Of a DNA stretch of 64,000 nt, positions 1-12,389 are shown in pieces. The notes under the pieces are model-generated. The model was not told the DNA's origin. It saw only the letters and a list, made by a program, of their open reading frames with translations, and did not search any database. Numbering within the stretch: the first letter of the stretch is position 1; each line of letters opens with the position of its first letter. The translations under genes and the position numbers were made by a program. The DNA is taken from positions 18,561,676 to 18,625,675 of the forward strand of contig CM049311.1 of the NCBI GenBank assembly GCA_026874595.1, given 5' to 3'. The DNA comes from Sipunculus nudus. Taxonomy: Eukaryota > Annelida > Sipuncula > Golfingiida > Sipunculidae.

Positions 1-71
1 GGGTAAGGAATTAATTTCTGTGCATACTTGTGAGTGAGCCTCATATCGTATTACGTCAAATATATAAAGAT

Positions 72-2108
72 ATGCCAAGGCGAAAGCGCCCAGGGATTGA
101 TGTATGGTCTAAGTCAGAGTATTTCGCACATGCAAAAAATAAGTTAGAGCAAAATTTTCTTGAAAAGAAATTAGCAGAAATAAGTAAAGAAACACAGCTT
201 GTCCGGGAGAGAACGGCAGGGAGCATTCAGTCCATGAAACGGTCCCTTGGACCGCTTCATCAAACAACAGGGTATTGTTTCTATGATCGACCAATGTCAG
301 TTCCAGTGAATATCGGTCGAACTAACGGAGCGCCAGCTTATGACAAGACAAAGAGGTCGCAATCAGCATTTCCCAGAATTGCCGGAAGAGGAAGTGGACC
401 GAGTTCGGGTAATTCAGTGAAATCGGAATTTGCGTCGGATAGAAATTCAGATGAAAAATTCGATCAACTCGACGCGAGTAAGAATTCCCCGGCTCTGGCG
501 GTTGTAAAATTATGGAGACGGCGGACGATGCAACGGCGTGAAGCATATCTCAAAGTGTCAAACCGAAATGCAAATCCAGTCGCAGTGATGAAAGATGAGA
601 CTGATGTGTTAAAGGTACGGACACCAACAAGTTTACAATGTGGTCGTTCCCAGAAAGGGTTGCTGAGGAAAGATAAAATTAAGAAACCACCTCCAAGTCC
701 ACCGGCCACATTACCTGAACAATACGGGGACTATGTTTCTGAATATGTCAACAAAGTTTGTGACGAGATACAGGTAGACCCTTATGATGGTGATTCTGGC
801 CCTTTTGGTCACGTGCAGGCTCCAAGCTCGCCCGAAGATGAAAAAGAAGTAAAGACAGAAGAAAGCAGAAAAGATGTAACATCTGAAACAGCTGATAACC
901 TTCAACATCCGAACCATGATAGAGATACAGAATCTAAAAATGCATTGGAAATACCCACTTTTATTTTGCCAGATGGAGAAAACGTGGATCAAACTGATGG
1001 GGATAACAACACCGAGGCCCATTCTAATGTTTACGGACCACCGGCCCAGATGCCGAGTGTCTTTGAGACACATGAAATCAAAAAGTCACGTGGTATGGTG
1101 GATCGGCATGGGATATCTACTGAGGAACTTGAGGAAATGCGGCGTTCCTCCCGCGCTGAGGACTCGGAAGAAGGCGAGGATATTTTGGACGTGTGTTCAT
1201 TATACGATGACGAAGAAAGTACGTCACATGACACACAAGGTGACGGTCACGTGAATGGTTTGACCAATCAAGATGCATCAGATAATGACGTCAAAGGCGA
1301 TGACCTAAAAGATGCATCATTATCAGAAGTATTCACGGATAAAATCAAAGATAATGACACAGAGGTGTTTGAAAAAGATTTGGATGCTTCACATAATTCT
1401 TACCCAAAAATGACGCACAATGATGAAAAAGAACATGTTATCCCGATTACAGAAATACCATCCGTTACCAAAGTAAAAGAAGATCAAATTAATGCTTCAG
1501 ATGCTGTATTTGCACAAGCTATCGATACAAGAAGGAATGTGCATTATGGGACCGAAAAGGACGATGGTTTCCATCCTAAAACAAGTACGCAACAATACAG
1601 TATGTACTCTTTGAATATCCCGAAGTCGAGGAACCTTAATAAAAGATCATCAATTATCGGCAAAGGACCTATCGAAAAACCTAAAGCGCTTATAGAAAAG
1701 GAATTAATAACACAGTCAAGCCTGGCTATTTTACGAAAGAACGTTAATGCGGCTGTCGCGGAAGCGAAGCTAAAGAAAGCCAATGAAACACAAGAAGATC
1801 AAAAAGGGGATAAACCTAAGAATATCCGTAAGAACGATCCTGTCGAGAAAATCAAAAGATCCAAGCGCAGACTCTATCGTTTTGCAAGAGCCGTTGAATC
1901 AGGACTCTCGTTTGAGCATTTGATTGACCGCGCTAAAGATTTGCGTGTGCCGCTGTCAACTCGGCGTGTCCGCAGGGAGCAGGAGAGCCTGGTCAAAGAA
2001 AACCCGCCCGTCAAACGAAGTCATCTGGAGCAGGGCCGTATGAAAGAAATACAGGGCAGAATACAAAAGTTTCTCAATAGCTTTGAGGATGATAAAGCCA
2101 AAAAGTAA
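72..2108 (+). CDS. Orphan charged, largely disordered protein (single long exon)
   Basis: I do not recognise this 678-residue protein. The open frame continues upstream of the first ATG to about position 15, with TAA at 12-14 and AG acceptor candidates at 33-34 and 37-38, so this is either an intronless coding region starting at ATG 72 or the last exon of a longer gene. The first ATG has G at -3. Residues about 13-47 (S-K-S-E-Y to R-E-R) form a charged amphipathic helix that resembles the N-terminus of the gene at 14353. The middle (about residues 215-460) is strongly acidic with E/D-rich low-complexity stretches, including a hydrophobic-plus-acidic patch D-I-L-D-V followed by D-D-E-E. The last ~130 residues are Lys/Arg-rich and predicted helical. 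No signal peptide or membrane segment is visible. An intracellular, scaffold-like or cytoskeletal role is only a guess. Absence of stops over 2 kb and codon-like composition support real coding. Confidence 0.75.
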   Translation: MPRRKRPGIDVWSKSEYFAHAKNKLEQNFLEKKLAEISKETQLVRERTAGSIQSMKRSLGPLHQTTGYCFYDRPMSVPVNIGRTNGAPAYDKTKRSQSAFPRIAGRGSGPSSGNSVKSEFASDRNSDEKFDQLDASKNSPALAVVKLWRRRTMQRREAYLKVSNRNANPVAVMKDETDVLKVRTPTSLQCGRSQKGLLRKDKIKKPPPSPPATLPEQYGDYVSEYVNKVCDEIQVDPYDGDSGPFGHVQAPSSPEDEKEVKTEESRKDVTSETADNLQHPNHDRDTESKNALEIPTFILPDGENVDQTDGDNNTEAHSNVYGPPAQMPSVFETHEIKKSRGMVDRHGISTEELEEMRRSSRAEDSEEGEDILDVCSLYDDEESTSHDTQGDGHVNGLTNQDASDNDVKGDDLKDASLSEVFTDKIKDNDTEVFEKDLDASHNSYPKMTHNDEKEHVIPITEIPSVTKVKEDQINASDAVFAQAIDTRRNVHYGTEKDDGFHPKTSTQQYSMYSLNIPKSRNLNKRSSIIGKGPIEKPKALIEKELITQSSLAILRKNVNAAVAEAKLKKANETQEDQKGDKPKNIRKNDPVEKIKRSKRRLYRFARAVESGLSFEHLIDRAKDLRVPLSTRRVRREQESLVKENPPVKRSHLEQGRMKEIQGRIQKFLNSFEDDKAKK

Positions 2109-2492
2109 ACTCAATATTTATGTGCCGTGCTGATTTAATATTGATGATACGGCTATAAATTTGAGTGTGCTGTTTTGATTATTTTTAGTTTACGACAATG
2201 TTTTTACAAAGAGTTACAGTAAATATATCGCGACTTTGCTCAACAAGAATGATCACTATGAGTGGTTTTATAAAAGTAATGGATGGTGTCAAAGGTTTGA
2301 TTTTAACTGTGTTAAGTTGCATTAACAGAAACGGTTAATTTGCAAATAGACATGGAGTGGCTTTATATAATTCTACGTCTGTTTTATCATACTCATTGAG
2401 TGACCTGCGAAATCCATTTGGCTTATTGTCTTAACTGAGAGATGCTGTTTTGTCGGGGACAATATGTTGTTTTGCTCTGGGCGGATATAATC

Positions 2493-2498
2493 AATAAA
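2493..2498 (+). terminator. Candidate polyadenylation signal of the first gene
   Basis: AATAAA lies 385 bases after the TAA stop of the upstream coding region and is followed by T/G-rich sequence. It is the first canonical hexamer downstream, which implies a 3' UTR of about 0.4 kb. Confidence 0.45.
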
Positions 2499-2499
2499 A

Positions 2500-5400
2500 C
2501 CGTCATCCCTATGCTCTTTGAATGCGTGTAATGATTTGCGATGGATCTGTTCATGTTAGACCGATCCCTCGCATTACTTTAAACGAAGATTTGAATCATA
2601 AGTATCAGTGCCACGGTCAATATTGTGAATCGAAAACATAACTGCATATTTGATAAGAATATAAAGATTTTAAAAGATAAATGTCAAATTCTGCGTGGTT
2701 ATATACATATTTTTGTTCCATTTATTTTCTTTGAGTGAATGCCTTCGCAGGCCAAAGTACCGATTAATATTTTTTAGCCCTGCCTGGGCTTTAGTGTATT
2801 GATGTTTACTGCTAAAGTGCTTCAAATGAAACGTGAATCCATGTACCGATACGGGCGACGTAACTCAGTTCTAGCTCTTATCACTAAGGGTCAGATAGTA
2901 GTAATTAGTTATGTAATTTGCCGCCTGGTAGCAGTACCGGCACTAAGTGCGACACAGTGAGAGCCGTTTGATATCTCTGTCAGAGCCATTTTATTAACTG
3001 GGCTAGTCTCAATATTTTTGTATACGGACACTATTTGTTATGAGTATTTGCTATTTGTTAAATTTGGCTATCAATAAATTGTTGCATTGTTTGGTCTAAA
3101 TATTAGTTACGTTACCTATATTTCAAGCTTATATAAAGTATTACATTTAATGTACACAGGATCTTGTACAAGTTTTCAGCCCACTTTTAACTGAAGGAAA
3201 ATTTTGAACTCGGTGCATAAGGATACCGGCTCCAAATAATAAGTAAAGTTCTGCATAGTATAATACAAACTTATAACTTATATGATACATTCACAACTCT
3301 TCACTTTGAGTACCTTTACATCACGTGGACAAGCAGAATAAAGGGTTTGCACGAAACTGCTGCCCAATTATTTAAAGGGCGCTGTCAAAGATTTCTGGTC
3401 GGGATGTAAGTCTGTTCTTCAAATATGTCGAAGTGAATAGTTAGCTATAAAATTTAGTTTATCTCCGAGTGGCTACCTCCATAAATGGGCACATGTATAT
3501 ATTGTGGGCATATTTATACAGTTACAAATACCAATGCCGGCAATAGGGCCTTTTGGAATTGTTTAGATTTCTTCATATGTCAGATCTAGTGCAATTTAGT
3601 ATATAGGGATAACTAACTATACAATAAAATAAAAGGGACCTTATCATCCATAAAGCATGTTGAATTAACAACAAAAATAAGTATAAATTGGTACCTGTCA
3701 AAATTTTGCCCTGAAACCGTTGGCCTACTCTTGTACACGAGTGTTAAAAACAGTGTGACCCGGCACGATCACAGGTGTCAATATAAACACAGTGCATGGG
3801 ACTGCGTGCACCGCCTGGGCCAAAATATATGTCAATCAGGAGGTACATGTCCCCGCCAGTTGAAACATCGCATGTTATCTGACGCGCATGCGCAAAATCG
3901 GACCTTCGGCCACGCAGCCTTGTTATTGTAAACAGACACATGTGGTCTGTGCTTACCAACACGCAAACAAGGTGTTTAATAATTGGAGGTAATAGGACCG
4001 TGTGCTTGGATAGTTTTGCCTTGAAACTTTTTAAAGCAAACGTGAACTTATAGTGTTAAAGAATATGTATAGTATTGCTTCTGATTTTGTCCCTTAAATA
4101 CATTAGTGAAGAGAATAACTGATAAGTCTGATAACACTTAGTCATGAAAACATGTATATCCCGGGCAAGCCTCATAAGGGCGCTTCATGTTTTGTTACTA
4201 AATAAAAGCAAGTGTCTCTCTTTATATTATGCAGTAAGGTGCCTCCTTTCGGACAGGCTTTTTAGTATAATATAGATCGATACTTGGCGCTAATACAGAC
4301 TCATTATTCTTGGTCCGTCGTAAAATGCCGTAATTTGCGTAAAAGCCTTCGTAACCAGTAATCACCAGTAGAAGATAGGTAAACACTTTACTTAAGTTGT
4401 AAAATTTTGAATTCTTGATATGGGATGTGGTGACCTTTTTCTTCTAATATTTGAAAATATAAGTTTAATAGGTATATATATGAACATTCTGGATATATTC
4501 AGAAATGGCACGTACATCTGCTTACCCTAAATTTATTTATATTGACAAAGCGACTTTTAAAGTGTCCATAATGATATTTATCAATCATTATCAGAGCTTC
4601 CGCCTGTCATATTAATATCTTTATCTATCCATGCATTGACAACGCCAGAGCGGTCTAGGTGCTATTGAGCGCCCCCTGATGTGGCTTACAGTACCATTTA
4701 TGACCAGAAGCCAATCACGTTCTTTGTACTTGCACTGTGGTGCTTACATCTGAAGTAAAACTATTTCAGTGTGTTTTAAAAATAATGTTCAAATATACCT
4801 TGAAAATAAATATTTCATACATATACAATTACAGAAAACACGGCACTTGCTATAAAATGATTATACTCTATTGAATTGCTTTAAAATGAACTGGCTTAAG
4901 CCAGGTGTCACCTCATTCCTTTTGTAGAATGACCATGGTTTATGAAAGCAAACGTTAGGACCAATAGCATAAAATGGTGTTTCTTTATTAATACTCAATG
5001 TGGATCAAACATTCATTTCCTAGATAGGGTGATACAAATTCCAGTAGTAAGATATAGCAACTATGGCATATGAAATGTATATCAGTTATTTTCATTCCAT
5101 TCATTGAATGTCTGCGTTAGTTCCAAAATCAGCAGCCAGGTGGTGATAGGCTTCCACAATTTCTCGCTGCTGAATCCGCACTGCTTGACCCCGCGTGTAC
5201 TAGGCTATTGTCTAATAAATGCAAAAAAATATGTACTAATAAGTGTATTAACAAAAAAAAGAGAACAAAGTGCACCCAGTTCAAGTTAACAAAAGCGCAG
5301 ATAAAATGTTCTGTACGAAATACTGCCTCTCTAGGGAATAGACATTCATTATTCAGAAACTAATAATCTCCATAATTAAGGGTATCCTGTGATACTGTTA

Positions 5401-5880
5401 TGGCCGTGTATCTAGCGTACAAATGCACGCACGCTTAGATCACAGAGCGACTCACATAAACTGAGCTCACTTTATTACTATCTTTATGGTACATTTACCG
5501 TAAATGGTCATGAGAAGGGAACATTCCGGTACTAATGAATAAAGGCGAACATGTGGAAAATCATACATTCTGCACCTATTGACCAAGACGTTCAGTGCAC
5601 TTGACCTCAACTCTTGCCATTACATGGCCCTTGTTTACATGTGGTTTAATAAAAAAAAAAAAAAGAAATTCAGCATTTTCTTATTGTCATGCTGTGTGAA
5701 GACTGTGTGCTCTGTAGTTAAAGTTTACATTGCAAATAACTTTAATGTAGATCTTCCTCCACATTCCGTGGTCGATATAAATACTATACAGGTGTATATC
5801 GATTTGCGTCACTTTGGCATAGATACCTGTTGTATGTTATAATAAAGTGACTATAGTTCTACTGTATTTAAAAGAAGGGA
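2500..5880. other. Intergenic AT-rich DNA, no supported gene
   Basis: Short open frames here (for example at 3731-3931, 5104-5289 and 5579-5842) lack coding character or good splice context. I see no RNA gene, and no clear repeat apart from short A/T runs. Confidence 0.6.
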
Positions 5881-5891
5881 CGTACGTGTGA

Positions 5892-5956
5892 GTCACCATG
5901 GTAACCATTATGACGTCATAACCATGGCAACATTATTTAAGTAACTTAGACGTCAG
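5892..5956. promoter_or_regulatory. X-box / CRE / X-box-like motif cluster
   Basis: Positions 5892-5905 read GTCACCATGGTAAC, a full match to the RFX-family X-box GTYRCCNNRGYAAC. A perfect palindromic CRE, TGACGTCA, lies at 5911-5918. A second X-box-like site, ATAACCATGGCAAC (two mismatches), is at 5918-5931. Another CRE-like GACGTCAG follows at 5949-5956. A short TA run and ATG-containing sequence follow, but no open frame starts here. RFX plus CREB/ATF adjacency is a known arrangement in animal promoters. Function here is inferred only from the motifs. Confidence 0.4.
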
Positions 5957-6128
5957 CAAATCATATATATATATATATACATGTACTTTCAAAGTTCCCG
6001 TGTTGACAACCCCAAATACAGGACTCTGGCGCTATGGCGAATAAAATGTTTGGACCCCGCAAAGTTTAATATGAAACATAAGTAAAGTGTAAGGCTAAAC
6101 ACCCACTTACAATGACCACTACAGTTAC

Positions 6129-6174
6129 ACGACCCCCCCCCTCCACACACACACACAACCCCCCCCCCCCCCCA
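6129..6174. repeat. Poly-C / CA low-complexity tract
   Basis: Two long C runs flank a short (CA)n tract, giving a strongly strand-asymmetric simple repeat. Confidence 0.9.
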
Positions 6175-6179
6175 TTATA

Positions 6180-7820
6180 TAAGCGTCTCTGAAACAGGAC
6201 CATCACGATAATATGACCATCTCGATTATACGACCACCTCAGTTATCCAACCGACCGGTTAATACGAATACTTTGTAATACGAACACAACTTAGCATTTA
6301 AGAGGTAATTTGATCACCCTGGTAATACATATACACTATCATAAGGATGAGATAACGTCCACCATGGTAATGCGTTCGCCCTTTTCAAGAATTTACAACA
6401 GAAAGCGTTCGGGATTACATTTACAAAACTTATTACCAAACAGCTCAGCATGATTTAGCTATAAAATATTTCTGTTCAGTCGCCAACGTTCGGATTTTTC
6501 ATCAGAAGACGATTCATTTCCTTATCAGTAATTCTCACACCTTGTGGGATTGGTAGCGGTAACGATGTGAGTGTTGCATACTATCAGGTGTCGTCATGGC
6601 ACTTGACCCCTGGCCTCACGTCCTCTTTGAAGCCACACGTTAAGTCAATTGTTTGCGGGACTTTGCACGAGAAGGGGAATCCCCACATCATATACCCGTA
6701 TAAATCATAATCATTAAAGTAGCCTGCACGCTCAACGGAATTGCATATCATCTAAATTATGTGAAATACAGTGTTTAATTTATAGCTCTCTCTCTCTCTC
6801 TCTCTGCCACATTACCAAATGCAGTTTAATTATTAAAACCTGTACGTGATACGTATATATGCAGGTGTTCTGTTATAACTTCAAATGCTTATCATACTTA
6901 ATATTAATAAGTTATTAATATTGTATTTATTTTATTTATTATTCTTAAAAAACTATGGCCCATTCTGCTTATAATTTTGATATAAATTATTGATATTATA
7001 TAATTTTTATAATGAAATAATATCATCTGACGATTTATGTCATCCTATAGTGTTTGTCTTTGCCTTAACTGTATGCTCTGTCATAATTATGACCCTGTCA
7101 TCATATTTCCATATCAATCCGACCTGTCCCACACGAAATGATGTACATAATGTTGAATGAAAGTTCGGTCCATTTAACTTAAGAACATTAAAATCCACAA
7201 TACATGTCACGTAGGACAATTACATAAATACCAAATCTCATTTATACCTCCAAGAGAGGTGCAAACAATTTAATCCAAAATATTCATGTTAGATATCACA
7301 AAACAGAGACTCCTTAAGAGCCTTATCTCTCTATCAAGCTAGTGTTAAAAGCGATCTCGTCAAGAACTGCACCTGAACACTCAAGGTTCACATTTCGCAT
7401 GTATATTCTAAACTAAATTGTACCATACACTGGCTACTTTCTGGTAACCCAATATACAATGTCAGCGGTATTTTATCTTCAATAACAGCCAAAACAGACT
7501 CTTAGGAATCGTTCGGGTATTAGGGAATTTGCCTACTCTAGCACGGAGTTCCGAGGTCAAAAGCCGGCCAAGAACTCCAGTTAAATTCCTAAGCGGTCCG
7601 CGATATGTGAGAAAAGAGGTGTTCTTGGCGACGGCACGCTGATTCTAGTGCGCTCTTAAATCGTACCGCATGGCGTGATAGTGAGAGTACAAAACACAAT
7701 TGTAATGCCACATGGTTTCTTGTACCTCCGAGGGAAGGGCTGCTACAAACGGCAAGTGGTTGTGCACTTCTTAATAATTCGCATTGATTAATGTCATCTT
7801 AATCGGCGCAGCAGAGGGAG
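6180..7820. other. Non-coding stretch with a short (CT)n and a possible tRNA-like remnant
   Basis: A (CT)n tract lies at about 6786-6806. At about 7505-7575 the sequence resembles a degenerate tRNA-derived SINE head, with an A-box-like segment and a TTCCGAGGTC stretch in the B-box position. It is too decayed to be called a tRNA. No coding frame is supported. Confidence 0.35.
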
Positions 7821-7825
7821 TCGCA

Positions 7826-7968
7826 TGTGATTGGTCGAGAGCCCACGTGACCAAATACTATATATCCCAAAAGGCAAAGAACGCTTATCAACTTATATAG
7901 TCTTCTCGGACTTATATTCAGTCATACATTCCTGACTTAACGAAGTGTGAGGCACGTATAAAACAGGT
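7826..7968 (+). promoter_or_regulatory. Promoter-like block with candidate non-coding first exon
   Basis: On the + strand an inverted CCAAT box (ATTGG, about 7830), an E-box (CACGTG, about 7843) and a TATA-like ACTATATAT (about 7857) are spaced as in an RNA polymerase II promoter. About 100 bases downstream, AAAACAG followed by GTAGGG would serve as a 5' splice donor at about 7966. The next good + strand coding exon is the gene at 14353, whose start codon sits 9 bases after a pyrimidine-rich AG acceptor. A long 5' UTR intron linking the two is possible but unproven. Confidence 0.3.
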
Positions 7969-8117
7969 AGGGGTCTATAAACTATTGTTATTCTGTCGTT
8001 CGTTTTATCAGTAATCACGGTTGACATTTATGGCAGGGAGAGAGGGCAAGGGAGATTGAGAGAATGAGAGAGGAGTATAATGGCAGGAGGAAATGGAATG
8101 ACGTGCACACATAGATA

Positions 8118-8605
8118 TGTCTATCTATCTATCTGTCTGTATGTATGTCTGTCAATCTATCTGTCGATCTGTCTGTCTGTCCGTCTGTCTGTCTATCTAT
8201 CTTTATGTCTGTCTTTCTTACTATCTGTCTGTCTGTGTGTCTGTCTATCTATCTGTCTGTCTGCCTGTTTGTCTGTCTGTCTATCTATCTATCTACCTCT
8301 CCATCTATCTACCTATCTATCTATCTCTCTATCTATCAATCTATCTATCATCTATCTACCTTTCTGTCTGTTTGTTTGTTTATCTATCTATCTATCTGTC
8401 TAATCTATCTTTCTTTCTATCTATCTATCTATCTCTCTCTCTGTCTGTCTGTTTTTCTGTCTATCTATCTATTATCTATATATAAATATATACATCTATC
8501 TATCTATATGTATTTCTGTCTGTCTGTCTATCTAATATATCTGTCTATCTATCTATCTATTTATCTAAATATATCTATCTATCTATCTATCTATCAAGCT
8601 ATCAA

Positions 8606-8650
<45 letters not shown>

Positions 8651-8654
8651 TGCG
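8118..8654. repeat. Degenerate (TCTA)n/(TCTG)n block ending in (CT)n and (TA)n
   Basis: Over 500 bases of interspersed TCTA and TCTG tetranucleotides end in a pure CT run and then a TA run (about 8606-8650). All three frames stay open for 100-190 codons, but the proteins are only S/I/C/L/Y/V repeats, so these frames are artefacts of the simple repeat. Confidence 0.95.
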
Positions 8655-8659
8655 TACAG

Positions 8660-11600
8660 ACATGTATATACATGTGTGTACGTTTGTTGTTCCATACGTA
8701 AGTGTGGGAGTGTATAAAATATAAGCATGCGTGTTTGAATCAACGAATGCATATTTATGCATTTCCGTAGGTATGTATATACGTATACAAATGTTTTGTC
8801 TATTTCGATATACCCAAAGCCAATTTGTATGAAGTCACATGCGTATATTTATTATACAAATCATATAAGAATGTCCGCGCGGCTTAAGGACAAGACGCAT
8901 CTTTCAGCACCAAAATTTGCCCCTGAACCTAACATCGTAGGTTCTTTTTTAAATGAACCGGAAACGTCATCGGATGCGTAAGTTCACGCATCATTGATTT
9001 TCCTAATGTGATTTAGATATTGTTGAATTTAAAGCACATGAAGGGATCTTCATCAATTTACGTGTAAAAAAGTGAAATCGTTATATTAATAATAATAATG
9101 TTCTAATAATTATTATTATTATTATTGTTATTATAATAGAAAATGACCTTGCTGTATCTCGATTCATGGAAATAAGTGGAGATTAATTGATAAAAGAATA
9201 AAGTGAAAAAAGAAACCATACGAACAACAATCATTCGTGTTGTAATTTCTAAACGAAAATAATTCACCAGTCAGAGAAAGGATCCAGCTAGTTCCGAAAG
9301 AGTGAGAGGTAACGTGTGTTTAGAAACCGGGAAAATTAAGCTAAAAATAGGTGAGTCGGGCACGTATAATTGAAATAATCACGCGTCGTACCTCCTCAGA
9401 GTAGACACATTTGATTGGTTTCCGGTCAACACATTTTTACTTTGCTGGTATATTTTCTGCATGAGATCCATTATGAATTGAAAATAAAACCACATCTGTT
9501 TTAACTTTGTTCTTTCTATATATGTTTTGCCAGAAGCTTTTCGTATGAAGTACCATGAACTCACCTATTATGAAAGTATAACACCTGCGTTTTACTGCTA
9601 CAAATCATTGACTATTCCTGCTTAATGAACCAACTGTGTATGTATCAGATTAATTTACCGAGAAAATTCTCTAGAACCTGGATAGACTAGGTGACTGTAT
9701 GGTTTTATTCAGTGCTTTTTGCCAATGGTCTTACTTTTTACACGGTATGCTTACCTCCACGATCCGTTTATGCACAGTAGGGGTTTGTTACTCTGTAAGT
9801 TTGTTTTTGCCTTTATCGAAAACATGCTATTTATGTCAGTTGTTAATGTCAACCGTTATTTATAAGAGTGATTGATGATCATACACTTTATTCAATGAGT
9901 ACATTTATTAGTGCTCAGGAAGTACGATTTGAATTTCCTGTCTACCCGATAGGGCATTGCCCGACCTGTTCGCCAAGGGAGGGATGCATCTCACGTGCAT
10001 GTGACCATATTATGTACATTTTTAAGCCCCTCTAACCCCTTCAAAGTCTGGGCTACAGTTTATTAGCTATGGTTTTGGACATCGTGGTGGTCGGGATCAA
10101 GGTCGTAGAGTTGGGTTGATTCAACATTGTCATCGAACCCCAATGGTTTCTTAAAAGCGTAGCTTTCTGTTGAGTCAATCGTCCTTAATCGGGAGGCAGA
10201 TATAATTCTGGTTAATCCTAGGCATGCGGGTGCCTTTATCTCACAAAGCTACAATTGCTACGATTTATCACGGTTTTTCCATTGTCGTGTCTCAGGCGGC
10301 ACGTATTCGAAAGGGAATCGTCGGAAGTCGGGTTAATCTGGATAAGTCGTCATAGATTGTAGATCCATCGTACTTATACATCTTATATAGTAGCATCGTA
10401 GCATCGCCGTCGTAGCATGTGACATCGTTGAGCTTCTTTCACGACCACCGACGGTTTTTTATGTCAACGATATCTCGGAATAGCTGGTGGCCAAGATGAA
10501 TAAGTGACCTTAGGCCTGACACCGTGCGAATCCTACGATATTTTTCAATTTTCGAAGCTGTCGTCGAAACTCGCAGGAAACCGCTGCGTGTGAGGAACTC
10601 CTCGACTAGTCGTGACAGCATGATATTCAGACCTTTTTTTTAGAATAAAATGATAGGGTCTGCGAGTCACGACACAAGTCATAATAAAACACCCATTCCA
10701 AGGGTCGGATCAAAATATTTGCTGTTTGGTAGTAATTAACATCAGAGGCATATATTGTCGTGTTTTATTTGCTAAATAATGAAGAAGACATTTTGTTACA
10801 CAAACTTTGTGGTGGTTACCCTGGCGGCGAGAACTGAAGTTGGAAGCAGTTTCGGCTACTGTAGATTCCACTGTCAAGCCGTCATGACGGACGGAGAGAC
10901 AAAGTTTCGGAGTAAAACCAGCCTCGTTAAAAATAACTACTGCATGAATACACGTAATTCAACGTTGAATGTAACGTTTATTATTTTTCCCACGAAATAA
11001 AGTCACTTTTTGTCTAATCTCGGGGATAATAACAGTACAAAAAAGCAGATGAAAATGGAAAAGTACCTTTAGAAAGGGCATGCAAATCTACTTATACTAG
11101 AATTGATCCGAACCCTATAGCTTGTACTATCACTTCATATAATATCAACATCTCCAGTTAATTAAAAATCGACGTTTTGATGGCACGCTGCCGCTATTCC
11201 ACGGGAGGCTCTTATCGATCGTAGCGATCGCAGTATATCTTTGCTAAGTATATGATGGTTCGTGGTAGTATTAGATCACAGGGTGTTTGTTGAATTATGG
11301 CAGAAAATCGTAAACTATTTGTGCCTATCGTAATGAGTAACAGTATTTGCAGACAGTCGTAATGAATCCTGTTGTGTGAGGGATCTTTCTTTACTGCTGT
11401 TATCTGATTACTTGGACAATCGCATATCTTGTGAACTTGCAGAAAAAAAAATCGTCAGGCCTGTTTGCGCCATGCATGAATGACTGGCAGGCCTTTTTTA
11501 AAATCTATTGGAACTGAGTCATGGCTCCAGTCATATCTGAATGCCCGACATAACTGTCAATTATAAAAATTGACTTGGTGGTATATTTTCAATTCTAAAC

Positions 11601-12280
11601 ATTATAAAGTCGTGTCTAACTTGTTTTAAAATAACATAGATACGTAATTAATGATCCTGGCTGTATCAAATATCGCCTCTCTATTACACAGTCTTATATT
11701 CATGAGTTATGTTATCGTCACTTTTAGCTACCGTTGTGAGAGTAGCCGAGACTATAACGTACAAGACGCGCGTCATGTTTGTTGTTAAATGAAACAGACA
11801 ACAGCACTGCAATCCGAAAGGAATATAATTAGAATAAAGCAAACTGCAACCAAACTCGAATATGCAAATCCCTTTAAATGTCTTCTCCTCTCTATTGGGG
11901 AAAACGTTTGTTAATTAATGTAGTATGAAGACATGTAAGATAACAGTTCCATGTATAAAGGAACGTAACTTTTTGATCGTAATTGAATATTTAAGTTCGA
12001 TACGCAGATAAAAAAAGTACGATCAAAAATGGCACCTGCATATGCATCGTCCAGAAAACAAATATTCACACTTTATGGCAATATATTGGTATTCAGGAGG
12101 ATTAATATCTTGATATAAGAGGTAGATGCATCCTATCGGTTAAGACACAGGAGTTCCGTGCTGAAGCTCCCTAGTTTCATATCTACCATTAACTTAAAGG
12201 AAATCTCGATATGACCTAGACTAGCTACTCTGTCTCAACTGTACATATTCGGATTTCTGGATTATACTGGCACTATACAT
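8660..12280. other. Non-coding region with simple repeats and dispersed-repeat debris
   Basis: Contains an (AAT)n/(ATT)n hairpin-prone stretch at about 9088-9140 and a dispersed repeat at 10430-10800 (listed separately). At about 12125-12190 there is a degenerate tRNA-like segment with GGTTAAG and TAGTTTCATA in the box positions. Open frames at 9379-9564, 10439-10621 and 10779-11000 are not supported as genes. Confidence 0.5.
10605..10800. repeat. Dispersed repeat, copy A
   Basis: The segment around 10702-10800 (GGTCGGATCAAAAT, then TTTGCTG, GGTAGTA and TTTTATTTGCTAAATAATGA) recurs in the same order and orientation at about 21170-21255. The flanking ATTCAG-ACCTTTT segments also match. Two diverged copies of one interspersed element are the simplest reading; its class is not recognisable. 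Confidence 0.6.
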
Positions 12281-12290
12281 ATAAGACTGG

Positions 12291-12386
12291 GATTCTGAAA
12301 TGTGTTGATTCTGAAATGTGTTGATTCTGAAATGTGTTGATTCTGAAATGTGTTGATTCTGAAATGTGTTGATTCTGAAATGTGTT
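12291..12386. repeat. 16-bp minisatellite, six perfect copies
   Basis: The unit GATTCTGAAATGTGTT is repeated exactly six times (96 bases) with no interruptions, pointing to recent slippage or expansion. Confidence 0.98.
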
Positions 12387-12389
12387 AGG

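Noticed and set aside
711-1073. 120-codon minus-strand frame opposite the first gene
   Set aside because: Shadow of the + strand coding sequence; no splice or promoter support.
8080-8717. Three overlapping long + strand frames rich in Ser, Ile, Cys, Leu and Tyr
   Set aside because: They are all translations of the TCTA/TCTG tetranucleotide repeat; openness in every frame is a property of the repeat.
12291-12386. CRISPR-like direct repeat array
   Set aside because: The 16-bp units are head-to-tail without spacers, and the DNA is eukaryotic.
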